Shown piece by piece: positions 32,801-41,920 of a stretch of DNA of 64,000 nucleotides. Location: the NCBI GenBank assembly GCA_003963405.1, contig RXIY01000014.1:1-64000 (forward strand). Reading direction: 5' to 3'. Position 1 is the stretch's first letter. Each line of letters opens with the position of its first letter. This DNA comes from Hyphomicrobiales bacterium. Its GTDB lineage: Bacteria > Pseudomonadota > Alphaproteobacteria > Rhizobiales > Beijerinckiaceae. Made by a program: the position numbers and the translations under genes. The notes under the pieces are model-generated. The model was not told where the DNA came from and made no database searches. It was given only the letters and a program-made list of their open reading frames with translations.

Positions 32801-33313
32801 TTCGTCGGCCCGGAGATTCTTGACGTCGACCAACCTCAAATCCGCAGGGATACGATCGCCAGACTCCAGCAGCACGATGTCGCCTGGAACGAGTTCGTCA
32901 GCCGCAACCACGCGAGGCTCGCCGTCGCGGAGCGCACGTGCATCGGAGGAGAGCATGTTGCGGATCGACTCGAGCGCCTTCTCGGCCTTTCCTTCCTGGA
33001 GAAAACCGAGCGCCGCGTTGATGATCACGACGCCGGTGATGATCGAGGCGTCGAGCCAAAGACCGAGCATCAGCTTTACGAAGCCGGCCGCGAGGAGGAT
33101 ATAAACCAGAATATTATCAAATTGATGAAAAAACCGCATCCACGGCCCGCGCTTGGCGCCTTCGGGCAAGCGGTTGCGCCCGTACTCCCCGAGCCGCCGG
33201 GCCGCCTCGCTGGAGGAGAGGCCACGCGAGGGGTCGCTGTCCAGACGGCGAAGCGCTTCTTGAAACTGGAGCGCGTGCCAATTCTCCGGCGAGTAAAGCT
33301 GTTGGTCGCTCAC
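29831..33313 (-). CDS. Cation-transporting P-type ATPase fused to an HlyD-like adaptor domain
   Basis: 1160 residues. Residues 1 to about 910 are a complete P2-type ATPase (Ca/Mg/PMR1-like): actuator LTGES, transmembrane PEGLPALITI with Pro-Glu-Gly, phosphorylation site CSDKTGTLT near 334, nucleotide-binding KGAPEV, hinge MTGDGVNDAPALK, and six C-terminal membrane segments. Then comes a further membrane segment (WAGALAVAALIGGEIFVFF, about 935-955) and about 200 residues shaped like a membrane-fusion (HlyD/RND adaptor) protein: lipoyl half VFASTSGTIIAILCEEGAAV, a long helical hairpin, and second lipoyl half VDIVAPIPGTISSVGSVGAT. Family members end at about 900, so this is an unusual fusion in one uninterrupted frame. 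Confidence 0.85.
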   Translation of the reverse strand: MSDQQLYSPENWHALQFQEALRRLDSDPSRGLSSSEAARRLGEYGRNRLPEGAKRGPWMRFFHQFDNILVYILLAAGFVKLMLGLWLDASIITGVVIINAALGFLQEGKAEKALESIRNMLSSDARALRDGEPRVVAADELVPGDIVLLESGDRIPADLRLVDVKNLRADEAALTGESVPADKTTEAVAENATVGDRDDMAFSGTLVVSGRAIGVVVATGAQTELGRINQMLAAVDALETPLLRQIKDFGHTIAKVIGFVSVAVFAYGRWVRDLPFVEAFQAVVGIAVSVIPEGLPALITITLAIGVQRMAQRHAIIRRLPAVETLGSVSRICSDKTGTLTLMEMMVASAVTADANYRVTGDGYASDGQILVDGEPAASAAALQQMGMVSALCNDSELREIDGVWKAEGDPTEAALYPFAIKLGLDRGAERQKLPRIDAIPFESEHKFMATLHEGGDGDRLLFVKGAPEVILAHCDRQETEKGFEPLRRDYWEAAADRLAAQGERVLALAGLRDPSFEKAGLGPGDLPKTLVLYGIVGLMDPPRKEAVEAVAECHNGGIRVTMITGDHKITAAAIAKLLGIGDGRTAVAGTEIEAMNDGALQEAVKDVDVFARASPEHKLRLVKAIQANGQVVAMTGDGVNDAPALKRADIGVAMGIKGTEVTKEAAAMVLADDNFASITAAVREGRTVYNNIEKALLFMLPTNVAQALVILVAIVAGFMLPITAPQILWVNMVTSVALGLVISFEPHECDVMRRAPRAVSRPILDGFAVWRVIFIGVALLVLTLAAFFWMKSLHASDELARTVAVNTLVVGQIFYLLNSRFKTESSLSLSAHLGNRYLPLGIAAVVILQLLFTYAPPLQRLFGTQSVPMNVWPWLFLGGLVFFLTVEAEKFLVRAFGLVGVRGGKQQAGTVSVTRAPSAPAHAVASGSEAWQAWAGALAVAALIGGEIFVFFRAAPDQPLSSVAAPSHLSSQAVLSAARPTDTRAPVDVFASTSGTIIAILCEEGAAVKAGEICAKLDPASFREAIVREKDALAKALQRQQASAAVVAAATADVERKRRAQGRVPARPALEKARAVLERATARAETDKAAVEQARAALATAERSLAQVDIVAPIPGTISSVGSVGATVEPGKPPAAFSIAPDSPHESKGDSLPDSSAAP

Positions 33314-33414
33314 TGATCAAGCCTCCGTTCGAGCGTGAACTTGTCAGAGTTGGCGAAACTAGTAAAGTGAACAAAACCCCTTGATTTGTTGCTTGATGAA
33401 CCCGAGCCGCCGAA
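33314..33414. promoter_or_regulatory. Divergent intergenic region (ATPase-MFP / Na-Pi transporter)
   Basis: 101 bases between two divergent starts, so it must hold both promoters. AT-richer than its surroundings. No confident -35/-10 pair read by eye. Confidence 0.4.
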
Positions 33415-35043
33415 ATGGATACTTCCTCCTTCATGACTATCCTGGGCGGGCTCGGCTTGTTCCTGCTGGGGATTCACCATCTTACCGAAGGCCTGAAGGG
33501 ACTTGCCGGCGACTCGCTCAGGCGCTCCCTCCAAACCCTTGTTCGCGGTCGTTTGAGCGCGGTCGTCTTTGGAGCGGTGTTTACGGCGCTCATTCAATCT
33601 TCGAGCGCGACGGTCCTCACCGTCATCGGCTTTGTCAGCGCCGGCCTGGTCAGCTTTCCCCAAGCGATCGGCGTGCTTATCGGCGCGACATTCGGCACCA
33701 CAACGACGCCCTGGATGGTGGCGTTCTTCGGTTTCCGGGTGCAAATATCCGCCTTTGCAATGCCCATCATCGGCATCGGCGCCTTTCTCTGGTTGGTCGC
33801 CAAGGGCCGGTGGCGCGCGGGCGGCGCCATCCTTGCCGGCTTTGGGCTCATCTTCGTCGGGCTGGATTATCTACAGAACGGGATGGGAAACGTCGCCTGG
33901 AACATCGATTCCTTTGTCGGCGACGGATGGGCCGCCAAATGGCTTCTCGCCGGTCTCGGGCTCGTCATGACGGTCGTCATGCAGAGCTCCAGCGCCGCAG
34001 CGGCGGCGACCCTGGTCGCTCTGCATGCGGGAAGCCTCGATTTTCACCAAGCCTGCGCCATGGTGGTGGGGCAAAGCATCGGCACCGCGGCGACCAGCGC
34101 GGCGCTCGGGGCAATGAGCGGCGGCCTCGCGGTGCGGCGCTCGGCCTTGGCGCATATTATTTTCAGCGTCGTGGTCGGCGTCCTGGGGATGTTGCTCCTG
34201 TCTCCGCTCGCCAAAGCCGCCACCTGGGTCGTCTCCGGCTTGGACGACTATGACGGCGTTCTCGCCGTCGCCGCTTTCAGCAGCCTGTTCAAATTAATGG
34301 GCGTCGCCGTCTTCTTCCCCTGGCTCGACGCCTATTCGAGGTTCATCATCGAGCTGTCCGGTAAGGGAGAAGAGTCGGCCGTGAGCCGCCTGGAGCCGGC
34401 GCTTGCGGAAGCCGGCGGGCCTGTTGCGCTGGAAGCGGTCTGGCGGGCGCTGCTCGAGGTTTCCAGGGGCGCAGTGGACGCCGTGCGTCGGCGGCTCGCC
34501 GGCGAACAGACCGCCTACCAACCGCCTGAGGACTCGGTGCGCAAGATCGACCATTTCCTCGAGTCGCTGTCTCTGGAAACACTCGATATCGCCGACATGG
34601 AGCCGCGCCTGGTTCGTCTTTGCCACGCGATCGACCACCTCAAGCGGTTGCATCACGACCTCAGCGAAAGAGCGATCGTTCTGGCGACGCCGGCTTCAGC
34701 CACTGCCGCGGGCGCCCAGGCCCTGAGTGCATGGCTCGAGGCGCAGAAAACGCCTGCGGATGTCGTCAGCGGCCCGGTTTTGCAGGCCGTCGACGCCGCG
34801 GCGCGGCAACTGGCGGAGGAGCGAATGGCGCTCAGAGAAAGAATTCTCGAGTCGGTCGCTCGCCAGCAGACCGCCGCTGCGGCCGCAAACGAGGCGTTGC
34901 TGGCCCTCCAATGGGCCGATAAGGCGCTCCACCACGCGTGGCGAATAATCGATTCTCTGGATGCGGCGGCGGGCAGAGAGCGGAGCGCCGGATTCCGGCG
35001 GCGTGCAACGACAATGTTAGAGACCTCCGAGAGATCGGTGTGA
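33415..35043 (+). CDS. Na/Pi-cotransporter family protein with PhoU-like domain
   Basis: 542 residues. The membrane half holds the two inverted repeats of the family with the QSSS motifs (LIQSSSATVLTVIGFVSAG and VVMQSSSAAAAATLVALHAG). After about residue 320 follow helical bundles of PhoU type (LSLETLDIADMEPRLVRLCH, LERLHHDLSER-like KRLHHDLSERAIVL). Imports phosphate with sodium or controls its uptake. PPK2 follows 18 bases later, linking phosphate entry to polyphosphate metabolism. Confidence 0.88.
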   Translation: MDTSSFMTILGGLGLFLLGIHHLTEGLKGLAGDSLRRSLQTLVRGRLSAVVFGAVFTALIQSSSATVLTVIGFVSAGLVSFPQAIGVLIGATFGTTTTPWMVAFFGFRVQISAFAMPIIGIGAFLWLVAKGRWRAGGAILAGFGLIFVGLDYLQNGMGNVAWNIDSFVGDGWAAKWLLAGLGLVMTVVMQSSSAAAAATLVALHAGSLDFHQACAMVVGQSIGTAATSAALGAMSGGLAVRRSALAHIIFSVVVGVLGMLLLSPLAKAATWVVSGLDDYDGVLAVAAFSSLFKLMGVAVFFPWLDAYSRFIIELSGKGEESAVSRLEPALAEAGGPVALEAVWRALLEVSRGAVDAVRRRLAGEQTAYQPPEDSVRKIDHFLESLSLETLDIADMEPRLVRLCHAIDHLKRLHHDLSERAIVLATPASATAAGAQALSAWLEAQKTPADVVSGPVLQAVDAAARQLAEERMALRERILESVARQQTAAAAANEALLALQWADKALHHAWRIIDSLDAAAGRERSAGFRRRATTMLETSERSV

Positions 35044-35061
35044 CGCGGAGGACGCGCGCAA

Positions 35062-35835
35062 ATGAAGCGCAAGGACTACGAGACAGAACTGCGGAAACTG
35101 CAAATCGAGCTTTGCGCCCTTCAGGATTGGGTCCGGCACAAAGGCTTGCGCGTGATTGTGGTCTTCGAGGGTCGCGACGCCGCTGGGAAAGGCGGCGTCA
35201 TCAAGGCGATCACGGAAAGGGTGAGTCCGCGTGTTTTCCAGGTCGTCGCTCTGCCGGCTCCTTCAGATCGCGAAAAGACACAGCTTTACTTCCAGCGTTA
35301 TATCGCGCGATTCCCGGCGGCTGGCGAAATCGTGATCTTCGACCGCAGTTGGTATAATCGCGCTGGCGTTGAATATGTCATGGGGTTCTGCACGGAAAGC
35401 CAGCACCGTCGTTTTTTGGAAGTCTGTCCCGAGTTCGAACTCTTTATCGTCGACGACGGTGTCGTCTTGATCAAATTCTGGCTGGAGGTGAGCGAGGCGG
35501 AACAGAAGCGGCGGTTCGAGGCGCGCATCGACGACCCGCTGCGACAGTGGAAGCTGAGCCCGACGGACCTGTGTTCGCGCGGCCGCTGGTATGAATATTC
35601 CCGGGCGAGAGACATGATGCTGGAGGCGACCGACAAGAAATATGCGCCCTGGACCATCGTTCGATCGGACGATAAGCGACGCGCCCGATTGAACTGCATT
35701 CGCCATCTTCTCGACGCCATTCCCTACGAGAAAATCGAGCGCGAAAAAGCCTTTCTGCCAGAGCGTTCGACTGAGTTCGAATATGATGACCTCGCCAGTC
35801 TCAAGGACTTCCGATTCGTCTCTGAGCTTTACTAA
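35062..35835 (+). CDS. ppk2: Polyphosphate kinase 2 (PPK2)
   Basis: 257 residues. Walker A FEGRDAAGKGGVIKAI, Walker B IFDRSWYNRAGVE, lid segment RFEARIDDPLRQWKLSP and EYSRARDMMLEATDKKYAPW are PPK2 signatures. The enzyme transfers phosphate between polyphosphate and nucleoside diphosphates. Length is that of the single-domain class I type. Downstream of the Na/Pi transporter, probably one operon. Ends 24 bases from the convergent RND permease. Confidence 0.94.
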   Translation: MKRKDYETELRKLQIELCALQDWVRHKGLRVIVVFEGRDAAGKGGVIKAITERVSPRVFQVVALPAPSDREKTQLYFQRYIARFPAAGEIVIFDRSWYNRAGVEYVMGFCTESQHRRFLEVCPEFELFIVDDGVVLIKFWLEVSEAEQKRRFEARIDDPLRQWKLSPTDLCSRGRWYEYSRARDMMLEATDKKYAPWTIVRSDDKRRARLNCIRHLLDAIPYEKIEREKAFLPERSTEFEYDDLASLKDFRFVSELY

Positions 35836-35859
35836 AAGTCACACGCCACGGCGTTTTGG

Positions 35860-38800
35860 TCAGGCTGGCTCTCGGATCCCAAACCACAGGACGTAGAGCG
35901 CCGGCGTGACAATCAGGGTGAGAACCGTGGCGACGAGCAGGCCGCCCATGACGGCGAAGGCCATCGGCCCCCAGAATACCGTTGGCGCAATGGGGATGAG
36001 GCCGAGCACCGTGGAGACCGCCGTGAGCACGATCGGCCTGAACCGCGAAATCGTTGCGTCAACGACGGCCTTCCACTGATCCGGCTGTTCGCGCCGTTCG
36101 ATCTCGATCTGCTCCACGAGGATTACGGCGTTGCGCGCGATCATGCCGAGCAACGACAGGATGCCTAGGATCGCCACGAAACCGAGCGGCTTTCCGAAAA
36201 TGAGCAGCGCGGCGATGATGCCGATCAATCCCATGGGCACGATCGACAGGACGAGGAACATCCGGCTGAAGCTCTGGAGCTGGATCATCAGAAACGTCGT
36301 CATCAGGAATAGCATCAGCGGCACGCGCGCAAAGACCGACCCTTGCGATTTCGCGCTTTCCTCGACCGTTCCGCCCGTGTCGATCCGGTAGCCGGCCGGC
36401 AGGCTGGCGTTCAACTCGGCGACCGAGGTCGCCAGCGATGAGACGGCGGTTTCCGCGGTCAGGCCCGTTGCAGGGTCTGCCTGCACGGTCAGCGTCGGCG
36501 TGCGGTTACGACGCCAGATGAGCGGGCTTTCCTGCCTGAATTCCAAGGTCGCAAGCTGGCTCAGGGGCGCGACGCCGCCGTTCGGCAGCGGCAGCTGCAG
36601 GGATTGCAGCGCATCGAGCGACATTCTCTGCTCTTCGGCCGCGCGCGCGACGATGTCGACGAGATAGATGTCGTCGCGAACTTGCGTGATTGTCTGGCCG
36701 GTCGCAACGCCTTGCAGAGCGCTGGCCACGGCTTGCGAACTCAATCCGAGTAGCCGCGCCTGATCCTGATCGACTTTCACATGAACCGCTCGGGTTGGCT
36801 CGATCCAGTCGAAATTGATCCGCGTCACCGTCGGGTTCTCGCCCATCTTCGTGGCGAGTCTGAGCGCGATATCCCGCACCTTTTCGACGTCTGGCCCGCT
36901 CACGCGATATTGAACCGGCCACCCCACGGGAGGACCAAGTTCGAGCGGCGCAATTCGCGTCACGAGCCCGGGGAAGCCCTCGGCGAGCGCGGTCTCCAAT
37001 TTTCTGTGCAAGCGCTCGCGCGCATCGACGTCTTTCGCAATGATCACGAACTGCGAGAAAAAATCATGCGCCAGCTGGACGTTGAGTGGGAGGTAGAAGC
37101 GAATCGCGCCGCGGCCGACATAGGCGCTCCAGCTCGCCACGTCGGGGTCGCCCTTTAAAATTTTATCCAGTCGCTCCGAGACCTCCTGGCTTGCATATAT
37201 CGACGCGTTCTGACGGAGGGAGAGATCGACGACGAGTTCCGGCCGGTCCGAGGCAGGAAAGAATTGCCGTGGAACCAGCGGCGAGACCAAAAGGGCGACA
37301 ACAAAACAGGCGAGCGTCGCGCCGATCGTGACCCAGCGCGCCCGCATGGCGGAGACCAGCAGCCTGCGAAAGGCCTGCAACACGCGCCCCTCCTGCTCGG
37401 TGACGGGCTTGTCCGGCTTGGCGAGCAGAAAAACGCCGACGAGAGGGGTAAAGAGGACCGCGACGAACCAGGAAACGATCAGCGCGATCGACACGACAGC
37501 GAAGATCGAAAATGTATATTCGCCGGCAGAGCTCTTGGCGAGGCCGATCGGCACGAAGCCGGCGGCGGAGACGAAAGAACCCGTCAGCATTGCCATGGCG
37601 ACGCTGTTATAGGCGTAACTCGCCGCTGTCTCCTTGTCGTCGCCGAGCGCCAGCCGCGAGGTCATCACGTCCACGGTCGTCATGGCGTCATCGACCAGCA
37701 GTCCCAGCGCGATGATCAGCGCGCCGAGCGAAATCCGTTGCAGATCGATCCCCGCCATCGTCATGATCGGAAAAACGATGGCGAGCGTCAGCGGGATGGA
37801 GATGGCGACAACAGCGCCGGCGCGAACGCCAAGGCTCACGAAACTGACCGCCATGATGATTGCGATCGCCTGCCATAGCGAGGTCATGAAGTCGCCGATT
37901 GCATGTTCCACGATCTGTGGCTGATTGGCGACGAGGATTGGCTCGATCCCGACCGGCAGATCCGTGGTCGCCTCCTTCATAGCCTGGGCGATGTTCTTGC
38001 CCAGCGAGAGCACGTCGCCGCCGGGTCGCATGGCGACGGCGAGCCCGATCGCCGGACGCCCGTTTACGCGGAACATCGATTGCGGCGGATCAGCGAAGCC
38101 GCTCCGTATTTCTACGATGTCTCGCAGCCTCACGAGGCGACCATTGGCGGAGATATTGATGTCGAGAATGTCTTTTTCGGAATCGAAACCGCCGGAAACG
38201 CGCAAGGAAAGTTTTTCGTCTTCGGTCTGAACGACGCCGGAAGGACTGACCGCGTTCTGTTCCTGCAGCGTCCTGATCAATTGCGCGCGGTCGATCCCGA
38301 GCCCCGCCAGATGCCTGGTGGAAAATTCAATGAAGATTTTTTCTTCCTGCGCGCCCAGCACCTCGACTTTCGACACGTCGGGGACCGCGAGGAGACGCGA
38401 GCGGACTTTCTCGACGTAGTCACGCAATTCGCGCTGCGAAAAACCGTCGGCCGTGAACCCATAGATAATGCCGAACGTGTCGCCGAAGTCGTCGTTGAAA
38501 CCAGGGCCGACGACGCCGGCGGGCAGCGTGTGGCGGATGTCCCCGATGTTCTTGCGCACCTGATACCAGATGTCGGGGACTTCCGAGGGAGGCGTGGCGC
38601 CTTTCAGATTGACGAAAATGGTGGTCGATCCGGCTGTCGTATAACTGCGCACGAAATCGAGGCTCGTCGTCTCCTGCAGTTTGCGCTCTATGCGCTCCGT
38701 CACCTGTTTGAGCGTGTCGTCGATTGTCGCGCCCGGCCAAAACGCCTGGACCACCATCGTGCGAAATGTGAAATTGGGATCTTCGTCACGCCCCAGGCTG

Positions 38801-38898
38801 AAATAGGAATTCAGTCCGGCTATGACGACCGCGATCATGCAATAGACCATGAAGGAGCGGTGTCTGAGCGCCCAGGCGGAGAGATTGAGGCTGCTCAC
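35860..38898 (-). CDS. RND efflux permease (AcrB/HAE-like)
   Basis: 1012 residues. N-terminal membrane helix, large periplasmic porter domains, TM4 with the proton-relay Asp pair (ALGLLVDDAMTTVDVM), and a second half with FVAILGILSLLGMIARNAVI and ending VTLIVTPALYVLWFGI. The size and ordering (FSLGRDEDPNFTFRTMVVQA at the start) suggest the AcrB/MdtBC-like branch that forms a trimer. Starts within the last codons of the adaptor gene upstream (38895-38898 overlap). Confidence 0.94.
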   Translation of the reverse strand: MSSLNLSAWALRHRSFMVYCMIAVVIAGLNSYFSLGRDEDPNFTFRTMVVQAFWPGATIDDTLKQVTERIERKLQETTSLDFVRSYTTAGSTTIFVNLKGATPPSEVPDIWYQVRKNIGDIRHTLPAGVVGPGFNDDFGDTFGIIYGFTADGFSQRELRDYVEKVRSRLLAVPDVSKVEVLGAQEEKIFIEFSTRHLAGLGIDRAQLIRTLQEQNAVSPSGVVQTEDEKLSLRVSGGFDSEKDILDINISANGRLVRLRDIVEIRSGFADPPQSMFRVNGRPAIGLAVAMRPGGDVLSLGKNIAQAMKEATTDLPVGIEPILVANQPQIVEHAIGDFMTSLWQAIAIIMAVSFVSLGVRAGAVVAISIPLTLAIVFPIMTMAGIDLQRISLGALIIALGLLVDDAMTTVDVMTSRLALGDDKETAASYAYNSVAMAMLTGSFVSAAGFVPIGLAKSSAGEYTFSIFAVVSIALIVSWFVAVLFTPLVGVFLLAKPDKPVTEQEGRVLQAFRRLLVSAMRARWVTIGATLACFVVALLVSPLVPRQFFPASDRPELVVDLSLRQNASIYASQEVSERLDKILKGDPDVASWSAYVGRGAIRFYLPLNVQLAHDFFSQFVIIAKDVDARERLHRKLETALAEGFPGLVTRIAPLELGPPVGWPVQYRVSGPDVEKVRDIALRLATKMGENPTVTRINFDWIEPTRAVHVKVDQDQARLLGLSSQAVASALQGVATGQTITQVRDDIYLVDIVARAAEEQRMSLDALQSLQLPLPNGGVAPLSQLATLEFRQESPLIWRRNRTPTLTVQADPATGLTAETAVSSLATSVAELNASLPAGYRIDTGGTVEESAKSQGSVFARVPLMLFLMTTFLMIQLQSFSRMFLVLSIVPMGLIGIIAALLIFGKPLGFVAILGILSLLGMIARNAVILVEQIEIERREQPDQWKAVVDATISRFRPIVLTAVSTVLGLIPIAPTVFWGPMAFAVMGGLLVATVLTLIVTPALYVLWFGIREPA

Positions 38899-40061
38899 GG
38901 TCCCGCCTCCAGCAACCGGACCTTCTGGCCGGGGTGGAGCGCCTGAACGCCAGCCGTGACAATGGTGTCTTCCGGCTTCAATCCCTCCGTGACGACGGCC
39001 GCGTCTCTGGTGAACCGCGCGACTTTCACATTGCGGAGCGCAACGGTCATTGTCCCGGGATCGACGATCCAGACGCTCGGCCGCCCGTCGCTCTCGGTCA
39101 GAGCGGCCGCCGGTATCGCGATCGCCGCCGTCGCATCCAACCGGACGCGCCCCGAGACGGTGGCGCCAAGGCGCATTTCAGGAGGCGGCGACTGAATCGT
39201 CACCCGGACGCGGAAGGTGCGCGTCGTCGGGTCCGCCTGTGGGTCCACCTGACGAACCCGGCCGACGGCGGTCACGCGGCGGTCATCGGTCAGCGCCAGA
39301 TCGACCCGCGCGTCACGCGGCGCGTCGCGCAAAATACGCGCTGGCGCGTCGAAGACGGCGTCCCATCCGCCCGTGCGGGCGAGGCGGAAGATCACCTGGC
39401 CCGGCTGAACCACTTCGCCAGCCTCCGCAGCGCGCCCAACGATCGTTCCCGGAAAATCCGACCTCAGCTCGGTAAAACTCACATTGTCCTGAGCTATCTT
39501 GAGTTGCGCCGTCGCGTCCTCTATGTCCGATTTCGCGGTTTCGACCGCTGTCAGCGCCTGGTCATATTGGGTCTTCGTCGTGTAGCGGCGCTCGAGAAGC
39601 GATTGCTCGCGCGCGAAAACATTGCGCGCCTCGCGCAAGCGCCCCTGCGCTGCGGTCAGCCGCGCCTGGGCCGAGCGGAGCGCGTTCTGCTCATTCTGGG
39701 GATCGAGCCTCGCCAGCAACTGACCGGCCTTGACAGTGTCGCCGGCGCCCACGAAGCGCTCGACCATCCGTCCGCCAATTCGAAAAGAAAGAGCGGCCTC
39801 GGTTTCAGGCTGAATGCTGCCGGTTAGCTCCACGGTCTCGCCGAGTTTGCTTTTCTCGATGACGACGGCGCGCACAGGTCGGGGCTCCCCCGCCTCCTGT
39901 CCCTGGTCACGGCCGCATCCTGAAAGGGACATGAACAGCGCCGGCGCTGTCCAAAGCGCCCGGCGCCAGGGAAAAGTCGCCGTCAGTCGCCTTACGAGAG
40001 CCAATGTTTCATCCCACTGCACGACTCTTGCCCTGCAAGCCCGTAGAGCAAAAAAACACAT
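38895..40061 (-). CDS. RND periplasmic adaptor, lipoprotein
   Basis: 388 residues from ATG 40061, chosen for the GGGAGA five bases before it. A lipobox-like LSGC follows a hydrophobic segment (about residue 45). Lipoyl halves (VELTGSIQPETEAALSFRIG and LRSDFPGTIVGRAAEAGEVV), a coiled-coil hairpin and beta-barrel are in the usual order. It bridges the permease to the outer-membrane channel encoded divergently. Confidence 0.9.
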   Translation of the reverse strand: MCFFALRACRARVVQWDETLALVRRLTATFPWRRALWTAPALFMSLSGCGRDQGQEAGEPRPVRAVVIEKSKLGETVELTGSIQPETEAALSFRIGGRMVERFVGAGDTVKAGQLLARLDPQNEQNALRSAQARLTAAQGRLREARNVFAREQSLLERRYTTKTQYDQALTAVETAKSDIEDATAQLKIAQDNVSFTELRSDFPGTIVGRAAEAGEVVQPGQVIFRLARTGGWDAVFDAPARILRDAPRDARVDLALTDDRRVTAVGRVRQVDPQADPTTRTFRVRVTIQSPPPEMRLGATVSGRVRLDATAAIAIPAAALTESDGRPSVWIVDPGTMTVALRNVKVARFTRDAAVVTEGLKPEDTIVTAGVQALHPGQKVRLLEAGP

Positions 40062-40214
40062 CGTCTCCCGTAAACAACCTGAAACGGGACGATTTCCTGT
40101 GGATAACGCCACAGCAAGCGCACCCCAACCGTCACCTTCCTATCAAGAGCCATTAAATACCGAGGGACGACCTGACGGCGTTAGCCGGCGGGAAAAGCGC
40201 GCGCAGGGAAGAAA
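40062..40214. promoter_or_regulatory. Divergent intergenic region of the RND system
   Basis: 153 bases between the adaptor and outer-membrane genes. Shared control of the two sides is likely but no regulator gene is adjacent. No clear operator palindrome seen. Confidence 0.4.
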
Positions 40215-41780
40215 GTGCGAACCACGGCGTCGAATCGGCTTGGCGCACTCGCCCCCGCGACCTTCCTCGGGGCGCTCGCCCTTTCCAGCTGCAGTCTGGA
40301 CTGGGAAAAGCCGGACATAAGCGTCGTTCCGCCGGAGCGTTTTCTCGAAGTCAAACCAAAATCGGCGCGGCCCATTCCGCGCGGACCCGATTTCGCCGTC
40401 AAATTCGGCTCCACGGAGCTGGCCGAACTGACTACGCGGGCGCTGGAAGACAATCTTGCCATCGCCGCCGCCATGGCGCGCATCGACCAGGCCGACGCCA
40501 ACGCGCGCATCGCCAGCGCCGCTCTCTGGCCGTCGGTCAATTTGGGCGCGGGCGCACAGCGAGTGCAAATCCCAGGGACGCGAACCAGCGACACGCCAAA
40601 TTTCAATCCTGCGCAGGAGGTTTTCCGAGGCGCCGGCCAGCGCGACGCGGCGACGCTCGCCGACAATCTTTCGACATTCAGCGCAACCCGCACCAATCTT
40701 TTTACGCTGGGCTTGAATGCAAGCTACGAGATCGACTTCTGGGGCAAGAACCAGAATGCGTCCAATGCGGCGCGGCTCCTTGCGAACGCCTCGCGCTTCG
40801 ATCGGGACGTTGTCGAGATCGCCACCCTCGCGGCAGTAATGAACGCGTATTTTCAGGTTCTGGCGGCGCAGGATCAACTGCGGATCGCGCATGAAAACGT
40901 GCGGATCGCCGAGCGCGTGCTCGGCGCCATCACAGCCCGGCTGGAAAAGGGTGCGGCCACCATGCTGGATTACGGCCAGCAGGCGGCCGTTCTCGCCGGC
41001 CAGAAGGCCACAATTCCGCCGCTCGAACAGACCCTGCGGCAAACCAAGGTCACTCTGGCCGTCCTGCTGGGCCAAACGCCGGAAACGCTCGAAGTCAGAG
41101 GCGGCTCGCTGAATGCTCTGAAGTATCCGCGGCTTGACCCGGGCTTGCCTTCGGAAGTTCTCCTGCGACGGCCCGACGTGGCGGAAGCCGAGGCCATTCT
41201 CGCCTCGCGAGAATTTTCCGTGCTGCGCGCGCGGGCAGCGTTCTTTCCCTCGATCACGCTCAATGGGCGATATGGGGTGCAGAGCATTGTACTGCGCAAT
41301 CTCCTGCGACCTGAAGCGATCGCTTGGGAGATCGGCTCGAATCTCGCTCAACCTCTGTTCGACGGCTTCAACTTGCAGGGCCAGTACCAATTCGAGCAGG
41401 GACGCTACGCAGAAGCCGCGGCGTTCTATCGACAGCGAATCCTGGCGGCGCTGGGCGATACGGAAAGCGCCCTCATCGCCATGAATGAAACCGCCAAGAG
41501 CGTGAAAATCGGCGTCGAAGCGGTCGCCATGTCAAGAATCGCCCTCGACGCCGCACAGGCGCAACTTCTCGAAGGAACGATCGACGTGATCACGCTATCG
41601 ACCGTTCAAACAACCTTCTTTCAGTATGAATTCAATCTCACGCTGGCGCGCCTGGCTTATTTTCAATCCGCCGTCAGCCTCTATCAGGCGCTCGGCGGCG
41701 GCTGGTCGCCGACGACGCGCAATGCCGAGATCGCGCGCGCCAACGACGCGTATGAATCCGATAAGGGTCCTTGGCCATAA
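40215..41780 (+). CDS. NodT/OprM-family outer-membrane efflux channel
   Basis: 521 residues from GTG 40215. Lipoprotein-type start with LSSCSLDW, then two repeats of the TolC fold: DNLAIAAAMARIDQADANARIASAALWP and the C-terminal ALIAMNETAKSVKIGVEAVA with LEGTIDVITLSTVQTTFF. Completes the tripartite pump with the divergent permease and adaptor. Confidence 0.92.
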   Translation: MRTTASNRLGALAPATFLGALALSSCSLDWEKPDISVVPPERFLEVKPKSARPIPRGPDFAVKFGSTELAELTTRALEDNLAIAAAMARIDQADANARIASAALWPSVNLGAGAQRVQIPGTRTSDTPNFNPAQEVFRGAGQRDAATLADNLSTFSATRTNLFTLGLNASYEIDFWGKNQNASNAARLLANASRFDRDVVEIATLAAVMNAYFQVLAAQDQLRIAHENVRIAERVLGAITARLEKGAATMLDYGQQAAVLAGQKATIPPLEQTLRQTKVTLAVLLGQTPETLEVRGGSLNALKYPRLDPGLPSEVLLRRPDVAEAEAILASREFSVLRARAAFFPSITLNGRYGVQSIVLRNLLRPEAIAWEIGSNLAQPLFDGFNLQGQYQFEQGRYAEAAAFYRQRILAALGDTESALIAMNETAKSVKIGVEAVAMSRIALDAAQAQLLEGTIDVITLSTVQTTFFQYEFNLTLARLAYFQSAVSLYQALGGGWSPTTRNAEIARANDAYESDKGPWP

Positions 41781-41920
41781 ACCGCTTTTTTCTCGGGGCG
41801 ATCAGGATTTTCCTCTGCGCAGCATGAGAAACGCTGGCAGCCCGCTTTTAACGCGCGGGTTGCCGCGCTTGATGCGAGACGTTCTGAGAGAGGACTTTAC
41901 AAGGTCGATGACGCCGAGCA

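Noticed and set aside
37903-38946. Plus-strand open frame of 347 codons opposite the RND permease
   Set aside because: Shadow of a sure membrane transporter gene; His/Asp/Arg-rich sequence without domain.
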